64,000 nucleotides of DNA. It comes from Nocardia testacea NBRC 100365. GTDB lineage: Bacteria > Actinomycetota > Actinomycetes > Mycobacteriales > Mycobacteriaceae. Shown here one piece after another: positions 50,760-58,994 of this stretch. A model generated the notes under the pieces. It searched no databases and was not told the DNA's origin. It saw only the letters and a list, made by a program, of their open reading frames with translations. Within the stretch, counting starts at the first letter, position 1, and each line of letters opens with the position of its first letter. Location of the stretch: NCBI RefSeq assembly GCF_000308775.1, contig NZ_BAGJ01000027.1:82141-146140 (forward strand). Direction: 5' to 3'. Both the position numbers and the translations under genes were made by a program.

Positions 50760-51521
50760 TCAGGAGATCTTGCGGCGGTAGGTGTTCATGGCGAAGAGGT
50801 AGGCGACGACCAGGATGCCGACGCACCAGCCGAGGGCGATCCAGATGTCGTTGCCGACCGGCTGCTCGGAGAACAGGGCGCGGATGGCGTCGATGATGGA
50901 GGTCACCGGCTGGTTCTCGGCGAAGGCGCGAAGCGGGCCCGGCATGGTGTCGGTGGGCACGAACGCCGAGCTGATGAATGGCAGGAAGATCAGCGGGTAG
51001 GAGAACGCGCTCGCCCCGTCCGGGGTCTTCGCGGACAGGCCGGGGATGACCGCGATCCAGGTCAGCGCCAGCGTGAACAGGACCAGTATCCCGGCCACCG
51101 AGAGCCACGACAGCACGTCCGCGCCGGAGCGGAAACCCAGGAGCAGGGCGACGAGCACGACGACCACGACAGAGATCAGGTTGGCGACCAGCGAGGTCAG
51201 TACATGCGCCCACAGCACCGACGACCGCGCGATCGGCATCGACTGGAATCGCTCGAAGATGCCACTCTTCATATCGAGGAACAGCCGGAACGCGGTGTAG
51301 GAGATCCCCGAGGCGATCGTGATGAGCAGGATGCCGGGGAGCAGATATTGGACGTACGAGTCCGACCCCGAGTCGATCGCGCCGCCGAAGACATAGACGA
51401 ACAGCAGCATGAACGCGATCGGCATGATCGTGGTCGTGATGATGGTGTCCACGCTACGCGTGATATGACGCAGCGATCGTCCCAGCAGCAGGGTGGTGTC
51501 GGCGAAGAAATGAGTGGTCAT
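50760..51521 (-). CDS. ABC-2 type export permease (DrrB-like)
   Basis: Membrane protein of 253 residues with six hydrophobic helices. The N-terminal helix begins after SLRHITRSVDTIITTTIMP, and the family motif PLIFLPFISSAFVPTDTMPGPLRAFAENQPVT lies before the last helix. It works with the ATPase encoded 9 bp upstream to export drugs, lipids or peptides. The pairing with PadR and DUF1048 genes is common in actinomycetes and Firmicutes. Confidence 0.9.
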   Translation of the reverse strand: MTTHFFADTTLLLGRSLRHITRSVDTIITTTIMPIAFMLLFVYVFGGAIDSGSDSYVQYLLPGILLITIASGISYTAFRLFLDMKSGIFERFQSMPIARSSVLWAHVLTSLVANLISVVVVVLVALLLGFRSGADVLSWLSVAGILVLFTLALTWIAVIPGLSAKTPDGASAFSYPLIFLPFISSAFVPTDTMPGPLRAFAENQPVTSIIDAIRALFSEQPVGNDIWIALGWCVGILVVAYLFAMNTYRRKIS

Positions 51522-51530
51522 CGTCGTTCC

Positions 51531-52340
51531 TTATTTCGTCCGAACCGCGCCGCGGTCATTGCCGGGGGTACCTTTGCCGTCATCGTCTCCGACGAGAGCG
51601 AAGAAAATGTCCTCGAGACTCGGTTTCTTCTCGACATATTCGACTTCGGCAGGTGGGAGTAGCTGCTCGAGTTCGGCGAGGGTCCCGTCGACGATGATCC
51701 GGCCGCGGTGCAGGATCGCGATCCGGTCGGCGAGTTGTTCGGCCTCGTCCAGGTATTGCGTGGTGAGCAGCACCGTCGTGCCGTGCTCGGCGAGTTCCTT
51801 CACCGCGTCCCACACCTCGATACGCGCCTGCGGGTCGAGCCCGGTCGTGGGCTCGTCGAGGAAGATCACCGGCGGGTTTCCGATGAGACTCATGGCGATA
51901 TCGAGGCGACGGCGCATACCCCCGGAATATGTGGATACCTTCCGCGTGGCCGCGTCGGTCAGTGAGAAACGCTCGAGCAGCTCGTCGGCGATCCTGTCCG
52001 CGTTCTTCAGGTGCCGCAATTTGGCGATCAGCACGAGATTCTCCCGGCCGCTGAGAATTTCGTCGACGGCGGCGAACTGCCCGGTGAGGCTGATGGACTC
52101 CCGCACGTTTCCCGGGTCCGTGGCGACGTCGAAACCGTTGACACCGGCGGTTCCGGCGTCGGCTGCGAGCAGGGTGGACAAGATTCGCACGATCGTGGTC
52201 TTGCCGGCGCCGTTCGAGCCGAGCAGCGCGAAGATGCTGCCCCGTTCGACGTCGAAGTCCACGCCGCGCAGCACCTCCATCTTGTTGTACGACTTCTCCA
52301 GACCGCGCACGCGGATCGCCGGAGCTTGCTGTGTCGTCAT
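51531..52340 (-). CDS. ABC exporter ATP-binding protein (DrrA-like)
   Basis: ATPase of 269 residues: Walker A GSNGAGKTT, Q-loop LTGQFAAVDEILSGRENL, signature YSGGMRRRLD, Walker B VIFLDEPTTGLDP, switch TTQYLDEAEQLADRI. The DrrA-type C-terminal extension, with the PSLEDIFFALVG motif, is present. The gene lies 9 bp before the permease and 9 bp after the DUF1048 gene in one operon. Confidence 0.92.
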   Translation of the reverse strand: MTTQQAPAIRVRGLEKSYNKMEVLRGVDFDVERGSIFALLGSNGAGKTTIVRILSTLLAADAGTAGVNGFDVATDPGNVRESISLTGQFAAVDEILSGRENLVLIAKLRHLKNADRIADELLERFSLTDAATRKVSTYSGGMRRRLDIAMSLIGNPPVIFLDEPTTGLDPQARIEVWDAVKELAEHGTTVLLTTQYLDEAEQLADRIAILHRGRIIVDGTLAELEQLLPPAEVEYVEKKPSLEDIFFALVGDDDGKGTPGNDRGAVRTK

Positions 52341-52349
52341 CGAAAGGCC

Positions 52350-52706
52350 CTACTTTCCTTCTGCGGCGGCGCGCTCGATGGCGCTGTTCAGCCGAGCTCG
52401 TTCCCGATTGAGCCAGGATTCCTCCTGGTAATTGCGCGCGAAGGTCTCGATGAACCCCACCGGGTCGGCTCCGACGACCTCGCGGATCGGGATTTCATCG
52501 GCCGCGCTCTGCTCGAACAGATCGATGAGGTCGTCGAACATCGCCACGCCACCGCCCGCTCCGCCGTACATCAGGTACCGCTCGAAAGCCTCGACCGCGG
52601 TGCGGTAGCCCGGGGGCAGCTGCTTGGTCCGCGTTTTGTACTGCCGCCACCGCTTCTTGTCGTCCAGATCGCCGATCACCCTCGAAGCGAGATCCGATAT
52701 ATCCAT
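52350..52706 (-). CDS. DUF1048-family small protein
   Basis: Helical cytosolic protein of 118 residues. The central run KTRTKQLPPGYRTAVEAFER, the YLMYGGAGG stretch and the MFDDLIDLFEQSAADEIPIR segment mark the DUF1048 family, nearly always encoded beside PadR regulators and DrrAB-type exporters. Function unknown; a role with the exporter or regulator is inferred from this fixed context. ATG at 52706 is 2 bp after the PadR stop. Confidence 0.85.
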   Translation of the reverse strand: MDISDLASRVIGDLDDKKRWRQYKTRTKQLPPGYRTAVEAFERYLMYGGAGGGVAMFDDLIDLFEQSAADEIPIREVVGADPVGFIETFARNYQEESWLNRERARLNSAIERAAAEGK

Positions 52707-52708
52707 AA

Positions 52709-53041
52709 CTACTTGCCTCCCTTTACACGGAGCTGTTCGATGCGTTCGGCGAGGAAGCTCCAGGTCCTCCAGAACTCGTCGAGATATTCCTGTCCTGCGG
52801 CGTTGAGGGAATACACCTTGCGCGGGGGCCCCTTCTCCGAGGGAACCTTTTCCACGTCCACGAATCCGCGCTTCTCGATTCGGACCAGCAGGGCGTAGAC
52901 GGTGCCCTCGGCGATATCGGAGAAACCCTGCTCCCGCAGCCATGCGGTGATCTCGTAGCCGTACGCGGGACGGCCGAGCAGTATCGCCAGCACGATGCCC
53001 TCCAGCGTTCCCTTGAGCATCTCCGTCTCCTGTTTGCCCAT
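52709..53041 (-). CDS. PadR-family transcriptional regulator
   Basis: Winged-helix regulator of 110 residues. The opening MLKGTLEGIVLAILLGRPAY, the recognition part IAEGTVYALLVRIEKRGFVD, and the C-terminal dimerisation helix (YLDEFWRTWSFLAERIEQL) are typical. ATG 53041 with AAAGGGG upstream; an in-frame GTG lies 6 bp earlier. First gene of the operon it probably represses. Substrates of the exporter are the usual inducers. Confidence 0.88.
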   Translation of the reverse strand: MGKQETEMLKGTLEGIVLAILLGRPAYGYEITAWLREQGFSDIAEGTVYALLVRIEKRGFVDVEKVPSEKGPPRKVYSLNAAGQEYLDEFWRTWSFLAERIEQLRVKGGK

Positions 53042-53079
53042 GAACACCCCTTTCAGCTATTAAGTGACACTAGCTACCA

Positions 53080-53100
53080 CTACATAGTAATGCTTAGTAG
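53080..53100. promoter_or_regulatory. Candidate PadR operator / promoter region
   Basis: A 21-bp imperfect dyad CTACATAGTAATGCTTAGTAG, with CTAC and GTAG ends on each strand, lies 39 bp upstream of the padR-like start in an AT-rich patch. This suits autorepression. The patch may also hold the -10 element. Confidence 0.45.
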
Positions 53101-53220
53101 CAGTTTCGCAAGCCCCCTCGGCCGGCCCACTCGGCCGCGGCCGAACCGACCGAGAGTGGGCGCCCCACGCCCGTCGGCACAACCGGAGCGGTCGACTCCG
53201 GCGCGACAACAGGCTCATCA

Positions 53221-53280
53221 TAAGTAGATGTATACGTACACGCCCGGCACTGAATATACGTATAGATACACGTATACGCA
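53221..53280. promoter_or_regulatory. AT-rich island with repeated TATACGTA-type palindromes
   Basis: About 60 bp with far lower GC than the surroundings, inside a 573-bp gene-free gap (53042-53614). It holds GTATACGT (53230-53237), the palindrome ATACGTAT (53256-53263) and ACGTATAC (53270-53277); the outer two form an inverted repeat around the central one. It lies between the leftward PadR operon and the rightward flavoprotein gene and may control either. No gene is visible in the rest of the gap. Confidence 0.5.
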
Positions 53281-53614
53281 AGAGCTTCGGCTACACCGCA
53301 TTTCGAGGCCTCGGCCGCGGGCGGTTCGCGCGACCCCTGCCCCTCGCGACCACACCCGGGCACCTGGACACACGCGCCGACCGTGGCCCGCCGCGGAAGG
53401 GCGCCGGCGGCCGATGCCTGCGGTTCGCCCTGGGAAGCGCACGGGATTGCGAACCCTCGACCACGCCGCTCCGACACCGGGACCGGCCCGACGATCCCCG
53501 GAAATCAAGAGCGTGGCCGTCGACTGCGACGAGCACGACCACGGTTTCCGGTCGAGGTCTCGGTGATCGAGAACGGTCGGTCACGTGACCGGCGCCGCGA
53601 TCTAGCTTCTACTC

Positions 53615-55729
53615 GTGACCGGCACACACTCCTTCCCACACCTGCTCGCACCCGGAACCATCGGCCCGATGTCCCTGGCCAACCGCGTGGTCATGCCGGC
53701 AATGGATATGAACCTCTGCGACGACGGCGAGATCGAGCAGGGCGATATCGACCATTTCGCCGCCCGCGCGGCGGGCGGGACGGGGCTGATCATCACCGGC
53801 GCCTGCGCTGTCGCCTACCCGATCGGGTGCGCGAGCACCAAGGAACCCGGCCTCTCCGAGGACCGGTTCGTACCCGGGCTGAAAGCGCTGGCCGAGGCCG
53901 TTCATGCCGCGGGCGGCAAGCTGTGCGTGCAGATGACACACCACGGCAGGATCGCCCGGATCGATACCGTCCAGGGCCGGCCGCTGCTGGTTCCGTCGGC
54001 GCCGGGCGGCCCCGCCGATCTGTCCGCCCTGGCGGACAACACTCCCGAGGAGCTACGGAAGCTGGGAGCCGTCACCGGCGGTAGGCAGGCCACGTACCAC
54101 GAGGCGACGAAGGACGATATCGACTGGCTGGTGCGCTGCTTCGCCGCGGCCGCCGCACGGGTGCGCGACGCCGGCGCGGACGCGGTCGAGATCCACGTCG
54201 CACACGGCTACGTGCTCGGCGGCTTCCTGAGCCGGGCGGACAACAGGCGCACCGACGAATACGGCGGATCCCTCGAGAACCGGGCGCGCGCGGCGGTGGA
54301 GGTCATCCGCGCGGTCGCGGCGGAGGTGGGCGATTCCCTCGCGATCCTGGTGCGCGTCGCCGGGCGCGAATTCGGCGAGGAAGGTGCGCTGACCACCGAG
54401 GAGGCCGTGGCGGCCGCGGTGCTGTTCGAGGCGGCCGGTGCCGATGCCCTCCACATCACCGGGTGGGGTCGCAACCCGTTCTCCAACTTCACCGACGGCC
54501 CCCTGCCCGACGAGGTCGGCGCCTACACCAGACTGGCCGCGGCGGTGAAGAAGGCAGTGCATATTCCGGTGATCGCCGTCGGCCGGCTGCTTCCGGAGGT
54601 CGGCGAGAAGGCGATCGCCGACGGCGCGGCCGACTTCGTGGCAATGGGTCGGCAGTTGCTCGCCGATCCGGAACTGGTGAACAAGCTGCGCGCGCGGAGC
54701 CCGGAACAGATTCGGCCCTGTATCAATTGCTATGTGTGCGTGCAGGAGAACTTCTGGGACGACACTCCCCTCTGCGCGGTGAACCCCGCTCTCGGCAATG
54801 AAAAGCTGCTTCCGCTCGCGCCCGCCGACATCCGCAAGCATGTTGTCATCGTCGGCGCGGGACCGGGCGGACTCGAGGCCGCGCGGGTGGCCGCCGAACG
54901 CGGGCACCGGGTCACGGTGCTGGACAGAGCGGACCGGCTCGGCGGCACGCTCTGGTTCTCCGGCCTCACCACACCCGACAACCAGCGACTGCTGGAATGG
55001 CTGACGATTCAGGTCGAGCGTCTGGGTATAGATGTCCGCTTGAAATCCGAGGCCACCGTCTCGTCGATCGCGGCGCTGAACCCGGACGCGGTAATCGTCG
55101 CCACCGGGGCGGTGCGCGGGCGTCCGGTGGTTCCCGGTGGCGATCTACCGCACGTGCACACCGGCGACACCCTGCGCGCCCTGTTGACCGGCACCGGGGA
55201 CGTCGGGCGGGTATCGCCGCTACTGCGGATCATCGCCGGACTGGGCAAACTTTCCGGCATCACCAAGAGCCCGGCCGCGATCCGCGCCGTCACCCGCAGG
55301 TACCTGCCGATCGGCAAGAACATCGTCGTGATCGGCGGGTCCCTTGTGGGACTGGAACTCGCGGAATTCCTGGCCGAACGCGGGCGTAACGTGACGTTGC
55401 TCGAGGAAGGCCGGCAGCTCGGCGTACCGATGGCGATGCCGCGACGGTGGACTGCCGTTCGCCACGCAGGTGAGGCGGGCGTGCGTCTGCACCGCGGTGC
55501 CACAGTGCTGCGGATCACCGGAACACACGTCGAGTTCCGTATCGGGGAGCAGATGTCGAGCGCGCCGGCGGATATGGTGGTCGTCGCCTCCGACGTTTCG
55601 GCGCGGGCGCCACTGGCCGAGGCGCTGGTGGGCACAGTTCCCGAGATTCATGTGGTGGGGGACGCCGCGAAAGTCGATTACATCCAGGGTGCGATTCATT
55701 CGGCGTGGGAAATCGCGACCGAGTTGTGA
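53615..55729 (+). CDS. 2,4-dienoyl-CoA reductase / trimethylamine dehydrogenase-like flavo-iron-sulfur oxidoreductase
   Basis: Enzyme of 704 residues. Residues 1-360 form an Old-Yellow-Enzyme barrel with FMN (EIHVAHGYVLGGFLSRADNR, RTDEYGG, then VAMGRQLLADPELVNK). A 4Fe-4S site follows with Cys369-x2-Cys372-x2-Cys375-x11-Cys387. Residues 400-704 carry an FAD / NAD(P) module (VVIVGAGPGGLEAARVAAERG and IVVIGGSLVGLELAEFLAERG). The family reduces enoyl or dienoyl thioesters, or demethylates amines. The x2-x2 cluster spacing resembles trimethylamine dehydrogenase more than E. coli FadH (x2-x3), and TMADH normally lacks NAD(P)H use. GTG start. No operon partner. Confidence 0.88.
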   Translation: MTGTHSFPHLLAPGTIGPMSLANRVVMPAMDMNLCDDGEIEQGDIDHFAARAAGGTGLIITGACAVAYPIGCASTKEPGLSEDRFVPGLKALAEAVHAAGGKLCVQMTHHGRIARIDTVQGRPLLVPSAPGGPADLSALADNTPEELRKLGAVTGGRQATYHEATKDDIDWLVRCFAAAAARVRDAGADAVEIHVAHGYVLGGFLSRADNRRTDEYGGSLENRARAAVEVIRAVAAEVGDSLAILVRVAGREFGEEGALTTEEAVAAAVLFEAAGADALHITGWGRNPFSNFTDGPLPDEVGAYTRLAAAVKKAVHIPVIAVGRLLPEVGEKAIADGAADFVAMGRQLLADPELVNKLRARSPEQIRPCINCYVCVQENFWDDTPLCAVNPALGNEKLLPLAPADIRKHVVIVGAGPGGLEAARVAAERGHRVTVLDRADRLGGTLWFSGLTTPDNQRLLEWLTIQVERLGIDVRLKSEATVSSIAALNPDAVIVATGAVRGRPVVPGGDLPHVHTGDTLRALLTGTGDVGRVSPLLRIIAGLGKLSGITKSPAAIRAVTRRYLPIGKNIVVIGGSLVGLELAEFLAERGRNVTLLEEGRQLGVPMAMPRRWTAVRHAGEAGVRLHRGATVLRITGTHVEFRIGEQMSSAPADMVVVASDVSARAPLAEALVGTVPEIHVVGDAAKVDYIQGAIHSAWEIATEL

Positions 55730-55856
55730 ATTCCGGTCACTCGTTTCACCGGAGCGGCCGCACGCCGACAGGATGACCCCAACCCTGTTCTCCCCCACCA
55801 TTCGGTCATATCTGTCACCGGCCCGAGAATATGGACTGTTGCGCGCTCCGGCGCGG

Positions 55857-55906
55857 GCGGTGCAGTCACGCGCTGTGGCGGGCCGCGCAGCGCGTGACTG
55901 CACCGC
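55857..55906. terminator. 19-bp perfect inverted repeat with 12-nt loop
   Basis: Arms 55857-55875 and 55888-55906 are exact reverse complements and form a very stable hairpin. It begins 127 bp after the flavoprotein stop and lies in a 404-bp gap (55730-56133) with no gene. A terminator is the simplest reading, although no T-run follows and the stem is unusually long and perfect; it could be a mobile-element remnant. Confidence 0.5.
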
Positions 55907-56133
55907 TGATCACCGGCCGAGCCGCGCCGACGAGCCTGGAAAACCGGTCGCCACGGGCTCATTCGGCGATGCCGGTGTCATCGGCGGACGCATCGCCGGC
56001 GTCGCCGATCAACCGGCCGTCCGACGACTCCCGCACAACGAGACCACACCCCTGCTGTGCTGTGCGTCACTCTAGCCTGTGCCGACGTGGCGGAGGCTCC
56101 CTCCGTTTCACGAAGGCTCTCTGGAGGAATTCC

Positions 56134-57186
56134 ATGACGACATTCCCTGATCCGGTGGCCCCGGTCTATCCGGCCCCCACGTCCGGACGCTTCGCCAGAA
56201 AACGTTCCGCCGGGACGATTATCGCCATTCTGGTACTGGTCGAGATCATCAGCGCATTCGAATCATCGATGGTTTTCGCCGCGATCCCGACACTCATCCG
56301 GGATTTCGGCAGTGATGCCGGTACGGCCGGCTGGACGGTCACGGCGTTCCTTCTGGTGGCGGCGGTCGCGGCGGCCGTCTGCGGCCGTATCGGTGATATG
56401 TACGGTCGCGAGCGGGTTCTCGTCGTGATCCTCGTGGGCCTGGGCACACCCGGCGGACATCCCTACATCAACGGACTCGGCGAAGCGAACACTGTCACCG
56501 ATATCGTGCAGGCGGCGCGCTCGCTCAACGATTCGATCGGCACGGACTGGGTCGCCGCCGGACACAGCCAGGGCGGCCAGGCGGCATTGTTCACCGCCCA
56601 GCACGCCGCGACCCGGCAACCGGCGCTCTCGCTGAAAGGTGCCGTCGCCATCGCGCCGGGCGGTATCGGCCTCAGCCGGATGGTCGAATTCGTCGACAGC
56701 GGCGGGCCCGGTGCCGAGGCCGCCGCAGCCTTCCTACCGCTCATCGTGCTGGGCGCCCACGTCGTTCAACCGGCGATCGACCCCGGCAAGCTGTTCACAC
56801 CCGCCGCACGGCCGATGCTGCAGGCGGCGCACACCGGTTGCGTGGCGCAGATCCGCGAAGTTCCACCGATACCGCCCACCGAGATCTTCGAACACGATGC
56901 CGACTTCGGCGCCCTCACCCGGTATCTGGAGGAACAAGACCCCTCCGTCACCGCGCCCGCGGTGCCGGTGATGATCGCCCAGGGCAGCGCGGACACGCTG
57001 GTCACCCGGCCGAGTACGGACGCACTCGTCGACACGCTCTGCGGCAAAGGGGCAACGTTCGACTACCGGATCTACGAGAACCAGGACCACCGGGCAACCG
57101 TCCCCGGCTCACTGGCCGACGCACAGCGGTTCGTGGCCGCGGCACTCTCGGGAGAACACCCCACCGATACCTGCACGGCCCGATGA
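56134..57186 (+). CDS. Chimeric protein: MFS transporter N-terminus fused in frame to a LIP-family lipase C-terminus
   Basis: An intact 350-residue frame with a good ribosome binding site (GGAGGAA). Residues 1-100 are the start of a major facilitator drug-efflux pump: cytoplasmic tail, helix 1 (IIAILVLVEIISAFESSMV), the FAAIPTLIRDFGSD loop, helix 2, and the GRIGDMYGRERV loop that matches the MFS motif A. At about residue 102 it switches to lipase sequence (GLGTPGGHPYINGL) with nucleophile GHSQGG, acid GSAD and His in NQDHRAT. The lipase signal peptide and first strands are missing. This looks like an in-frame deletion joining two former neighbours. The lipase part would sit on the inner membrane, facing the cytoplasm if only two helices insert. 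Activity is doubtful. Confidence 0.8.
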   Translation: MTTFPDPVAPVYPAPTSGRFARKRSAGTIIAILVLVEIISAFESSMVFAAIPTLIRDFGSDAGTAGWTVTAFLLVAAVAAAVCGRIGDMYGRERVLVVILVGLGTPGGHPYINGLGEANTVTDIVQAARSLNDSIGTDWVAAGHSQGGQAALFTAQHAATRQPALSLKGAVAIAPGGIGLSRMVEFVDSGGPGAEAAAAFLPLIVLGAHVVQPAIDPGKLFTPAARPMLQAAHTGCVAQIREVPPIPPTEIFEHDADFGALTRYLEEQDPSVTAPAVPVMIAQGSADTLVTRPSTDALVDTLCGKGATFDYRIYENQDHRATVPGSLADAQRFVAAALSGEHPTDTCTAR

Positions 57187-57225
57187 TCGCAGCGATACAC
57201 CGCGCCGCACTGGCCATATGCAAAC

Positions 57226-58509
57226 TCATCGAGCCGCGTCCGTGTAGGTGATGTGCAGTTCCTGCAACCCCCGCAACAGGAATGTCGGTTCGTAGTGATA
57301 GTCGCGCGCAGCGGCGGAACCGTGCACGGTCTCGTCGACGGCGAGATCGGTGAAGCGATCGAGCAGACGATCGAGCGTGACGTGGCCCTCGGTGCGTGCC
57401 AGCGGCGCACCCGCACATGTATGGATGCCCCGGCCGAACGCGATGTGCTCGCGGGAATTGCGCCGATCGAGACGGAACTCGTCGGGGTCCTCGAACTTGC
57501 GCGGGTCACGGTTGGCGGCGCCGATACACAGCATCACCACCGTCCCCGCCGGAATTTCGGTGTCGGCCACCCGCGTCGCTCTGCGCGCCAGCCGGAAGTC
57601 CACCTTGGTGGGGCTTTCGACGCGTAACGATTCCTCGATGAACGGGGCGATCAACCCCCGGTTTTCGCGCAACAGGCGCTGGTACTCCGGGCGCTCGGCC
57701 AGCACGCGGATAGCGGAGCCGAGCAGTTTCGTGACCGTCTCCATGCCGGCTGCGAACAGGAAGGTCGCGGGCCGGACGATATCGATGACTTCTGGCAACG
57801 TCCCGTCCGGATAGGTTGTGGTCGCGAGGACGCCGAGGATATCCGCGCGCGGCGAAGTCCGGCGGTCGCGGATATATCCGCCGAAGGTCTCCTCCAGCCA
57901 CTCCAGCGGGTTGCTGCCCACCGGTTCGCTGTCCAGTGCGCCTACCCGGCTGCCGGGTTCCTCGTGCCCGGTCAATCGCCGCCGGAACTCGTCGCGTTCG
58001 GATTCGGGGACACCGAGCAGATCGGCGATAGCGAGCGTGGCGAAGGGTTTGGCGTAGTCCCCGAGGAATTCACATGCGCCCGCGCCGGCGATCGCGTCGA
58101 GCCGGCGATCGGCCAGCTGCCACATGTAGTCACCGTTCTCGTTGAGCCGCTTGGGCGTCAGCAGCCGGCTCAGCAGGGATCTGGTCCGGGTGTGCCGCGG
58201 CGGATCCATGGTGACGATGTGCTCGAAGATCGGGAACAGGTGACGGTGCTCCTCGATCTGCGCACCGATATCGTCGCCGTCCGGCACGAAAGGAAGGGGC
58301 GGGAAAGGGCCGCCGATCGAAATGCAGGCCGAGAAGGCCTCGGAGTTCCGGAAGATCTCGTCGGCCTCCCGATAACCCGTGACCACCATGACCCCGTGGT
58401 GGGGTTCCCGGAAGATCGGGTTCCTGCTGCGCAGGTGAGCCAGGTACTCGTACGGATCCTGAGCCACCGATTCGTCGGAGAAATAGTCGAGGGATGCCAG
58501 GTCGTTCAT
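57226..58509 (-). CDS. Cytochrome P450 paired with a divergent mycofactocin-type SDR
   Basis: Soluble haem monooxygenase of 427 residues. The I-helix motif AAGMETVT has Glu in place of the more common Asp, the K-helix is EESLRVE with Arg at the fourth place, and the haem loop is FGRGIHTCAGAPLARTEG with Cys365. ATG at 58509 follows GAAAGG. It is divergent from the SDR gene across 485 bp and shares a candidate operator with it and with the TetR gene, so the three form one regulon. Similar CYP / mycofactocin-SDR pairs oxidise terpenes, steroids or alkyl aromatics; the substrate here is unknown. Confidence 0.92.
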   Translation of the reverse strand: MNDLASLDYFSDESVAQDPYEYLAHLRSRNPIFREPHHGVMVVTGYREADEIFRNSEAFSACISIGGPFPPLPFVPDGDDIGAQIEEHRHLFPIFEHIVTMDPPRHTRTRSLLSRLLTPKRLNENGDYMWQLADRRLDAIAGAGACEFLGDYAKPFATLAIADLLGVPESERDEFRRRLTGHEEPGSRVGALDSEPVGSNPLEWLEETFGGYIRDRRTSPRADILGVLATTTYPDGTLPEVIDIVRPATFLFAAGMETVTKLLGSAIRVLAERPEYQRLLRENRGLIAPFIEESLRVESPTKVDFRLARRATRVADTEIPAGTVVMLCIGAANRDPRKFEDPDEFRLDRRNSREHIAFGRGIHTCAGAPLARTEGHVTLDRLLDRFTDLAVDETVHGSAAARDYHYEPTFLLRGLQELHITYTDAAR

Positions 58510-58657
58510 GGTCAGCCTTTCGTGACACCGGGCGGCGAAGCCATCGCGCGAAACCGCGTCCAGCGCAGCGTGATCGTCAATTCGGTAGGGGCCGCGCCGG
58601 TGCAGGCGATTTCCGTACACCGCCGCAACATCCCACTCGACAAGAGAACAATATTCT

Positions 58658-58671
58658 TGATCGATCGATCA
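58658..58671. promoter_or_regulatory. Candidate operator O1, perfect palindrome TGATCGATCGATCA
   Basis: A perfect 14-bp palindrome 149 bp upstream of the P450 start. Near copies occur before the SDR gene (58917) and the TetR gene (59921), which makes it a likely TetR binding site. GATC repeats are self-complementary, so chance is not excluded. Confidence 0.5.
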
Positions 58672-58916
58672 TCACCCTGCGATGTCCGTATTGGTAACAC
58701 GACCGGTCGGCGCGGTCAATACCCACACTGCGGACCCGCAGCGAGCCGAGGGATGGCCGAGCCGGCGGAATGCACGCCGGACACTGGTAAATCGCCAGCT
58801 CATTGCGTGATCCTTCGCCATATTCGGCGGCAGCCCTGGGGCACGTCACCGATACCGCAGGCCCGGCCACCGGACCGATCGATCCGTTGACAACCCGCGC
58901 TACCGGGTGTCAAATC

Positions 58917-58930
58917 TTATCGATCGATCA
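58917..58930. promoter_or_regulatory. Candidate operator O2, TTATCGATCGATCA
   Basis: Matches O1 at 13 of 14 bases and lies 65 bp upstream of the SDR start. The gene-free gap 58510-58994 holds both O1 and O2 and no supported gene. Confidence 0.5.
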
Positions 58931-58994
58931 GCATCAGCTGACGAAGGGAAGGATCGGGCTCGGCGAGTTCGATCTCCGACGAACGAGGTGGTTC

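Noticed and set aside
53094..53477. Leftward 127-residue frame across the AT-rich island
   Set aside because: Translates the palindromes into Tyr/Thr repeats (CIYTYIQC); not protein-like.
55831..56133. N-terminal extension of the MFS-lipase chimera
   Set aside because: The frame is open through the hairpin, but the composition is not protein-like and a strong ribosome binding site precedes ATG 56134.
58870..58885. CCGATCGATCC as a fourth operator copy
   Set aside because: Only the self-complementary GATCGATC core matches; flanks differ, and this core is frequent by chance in GC-rich DNA.
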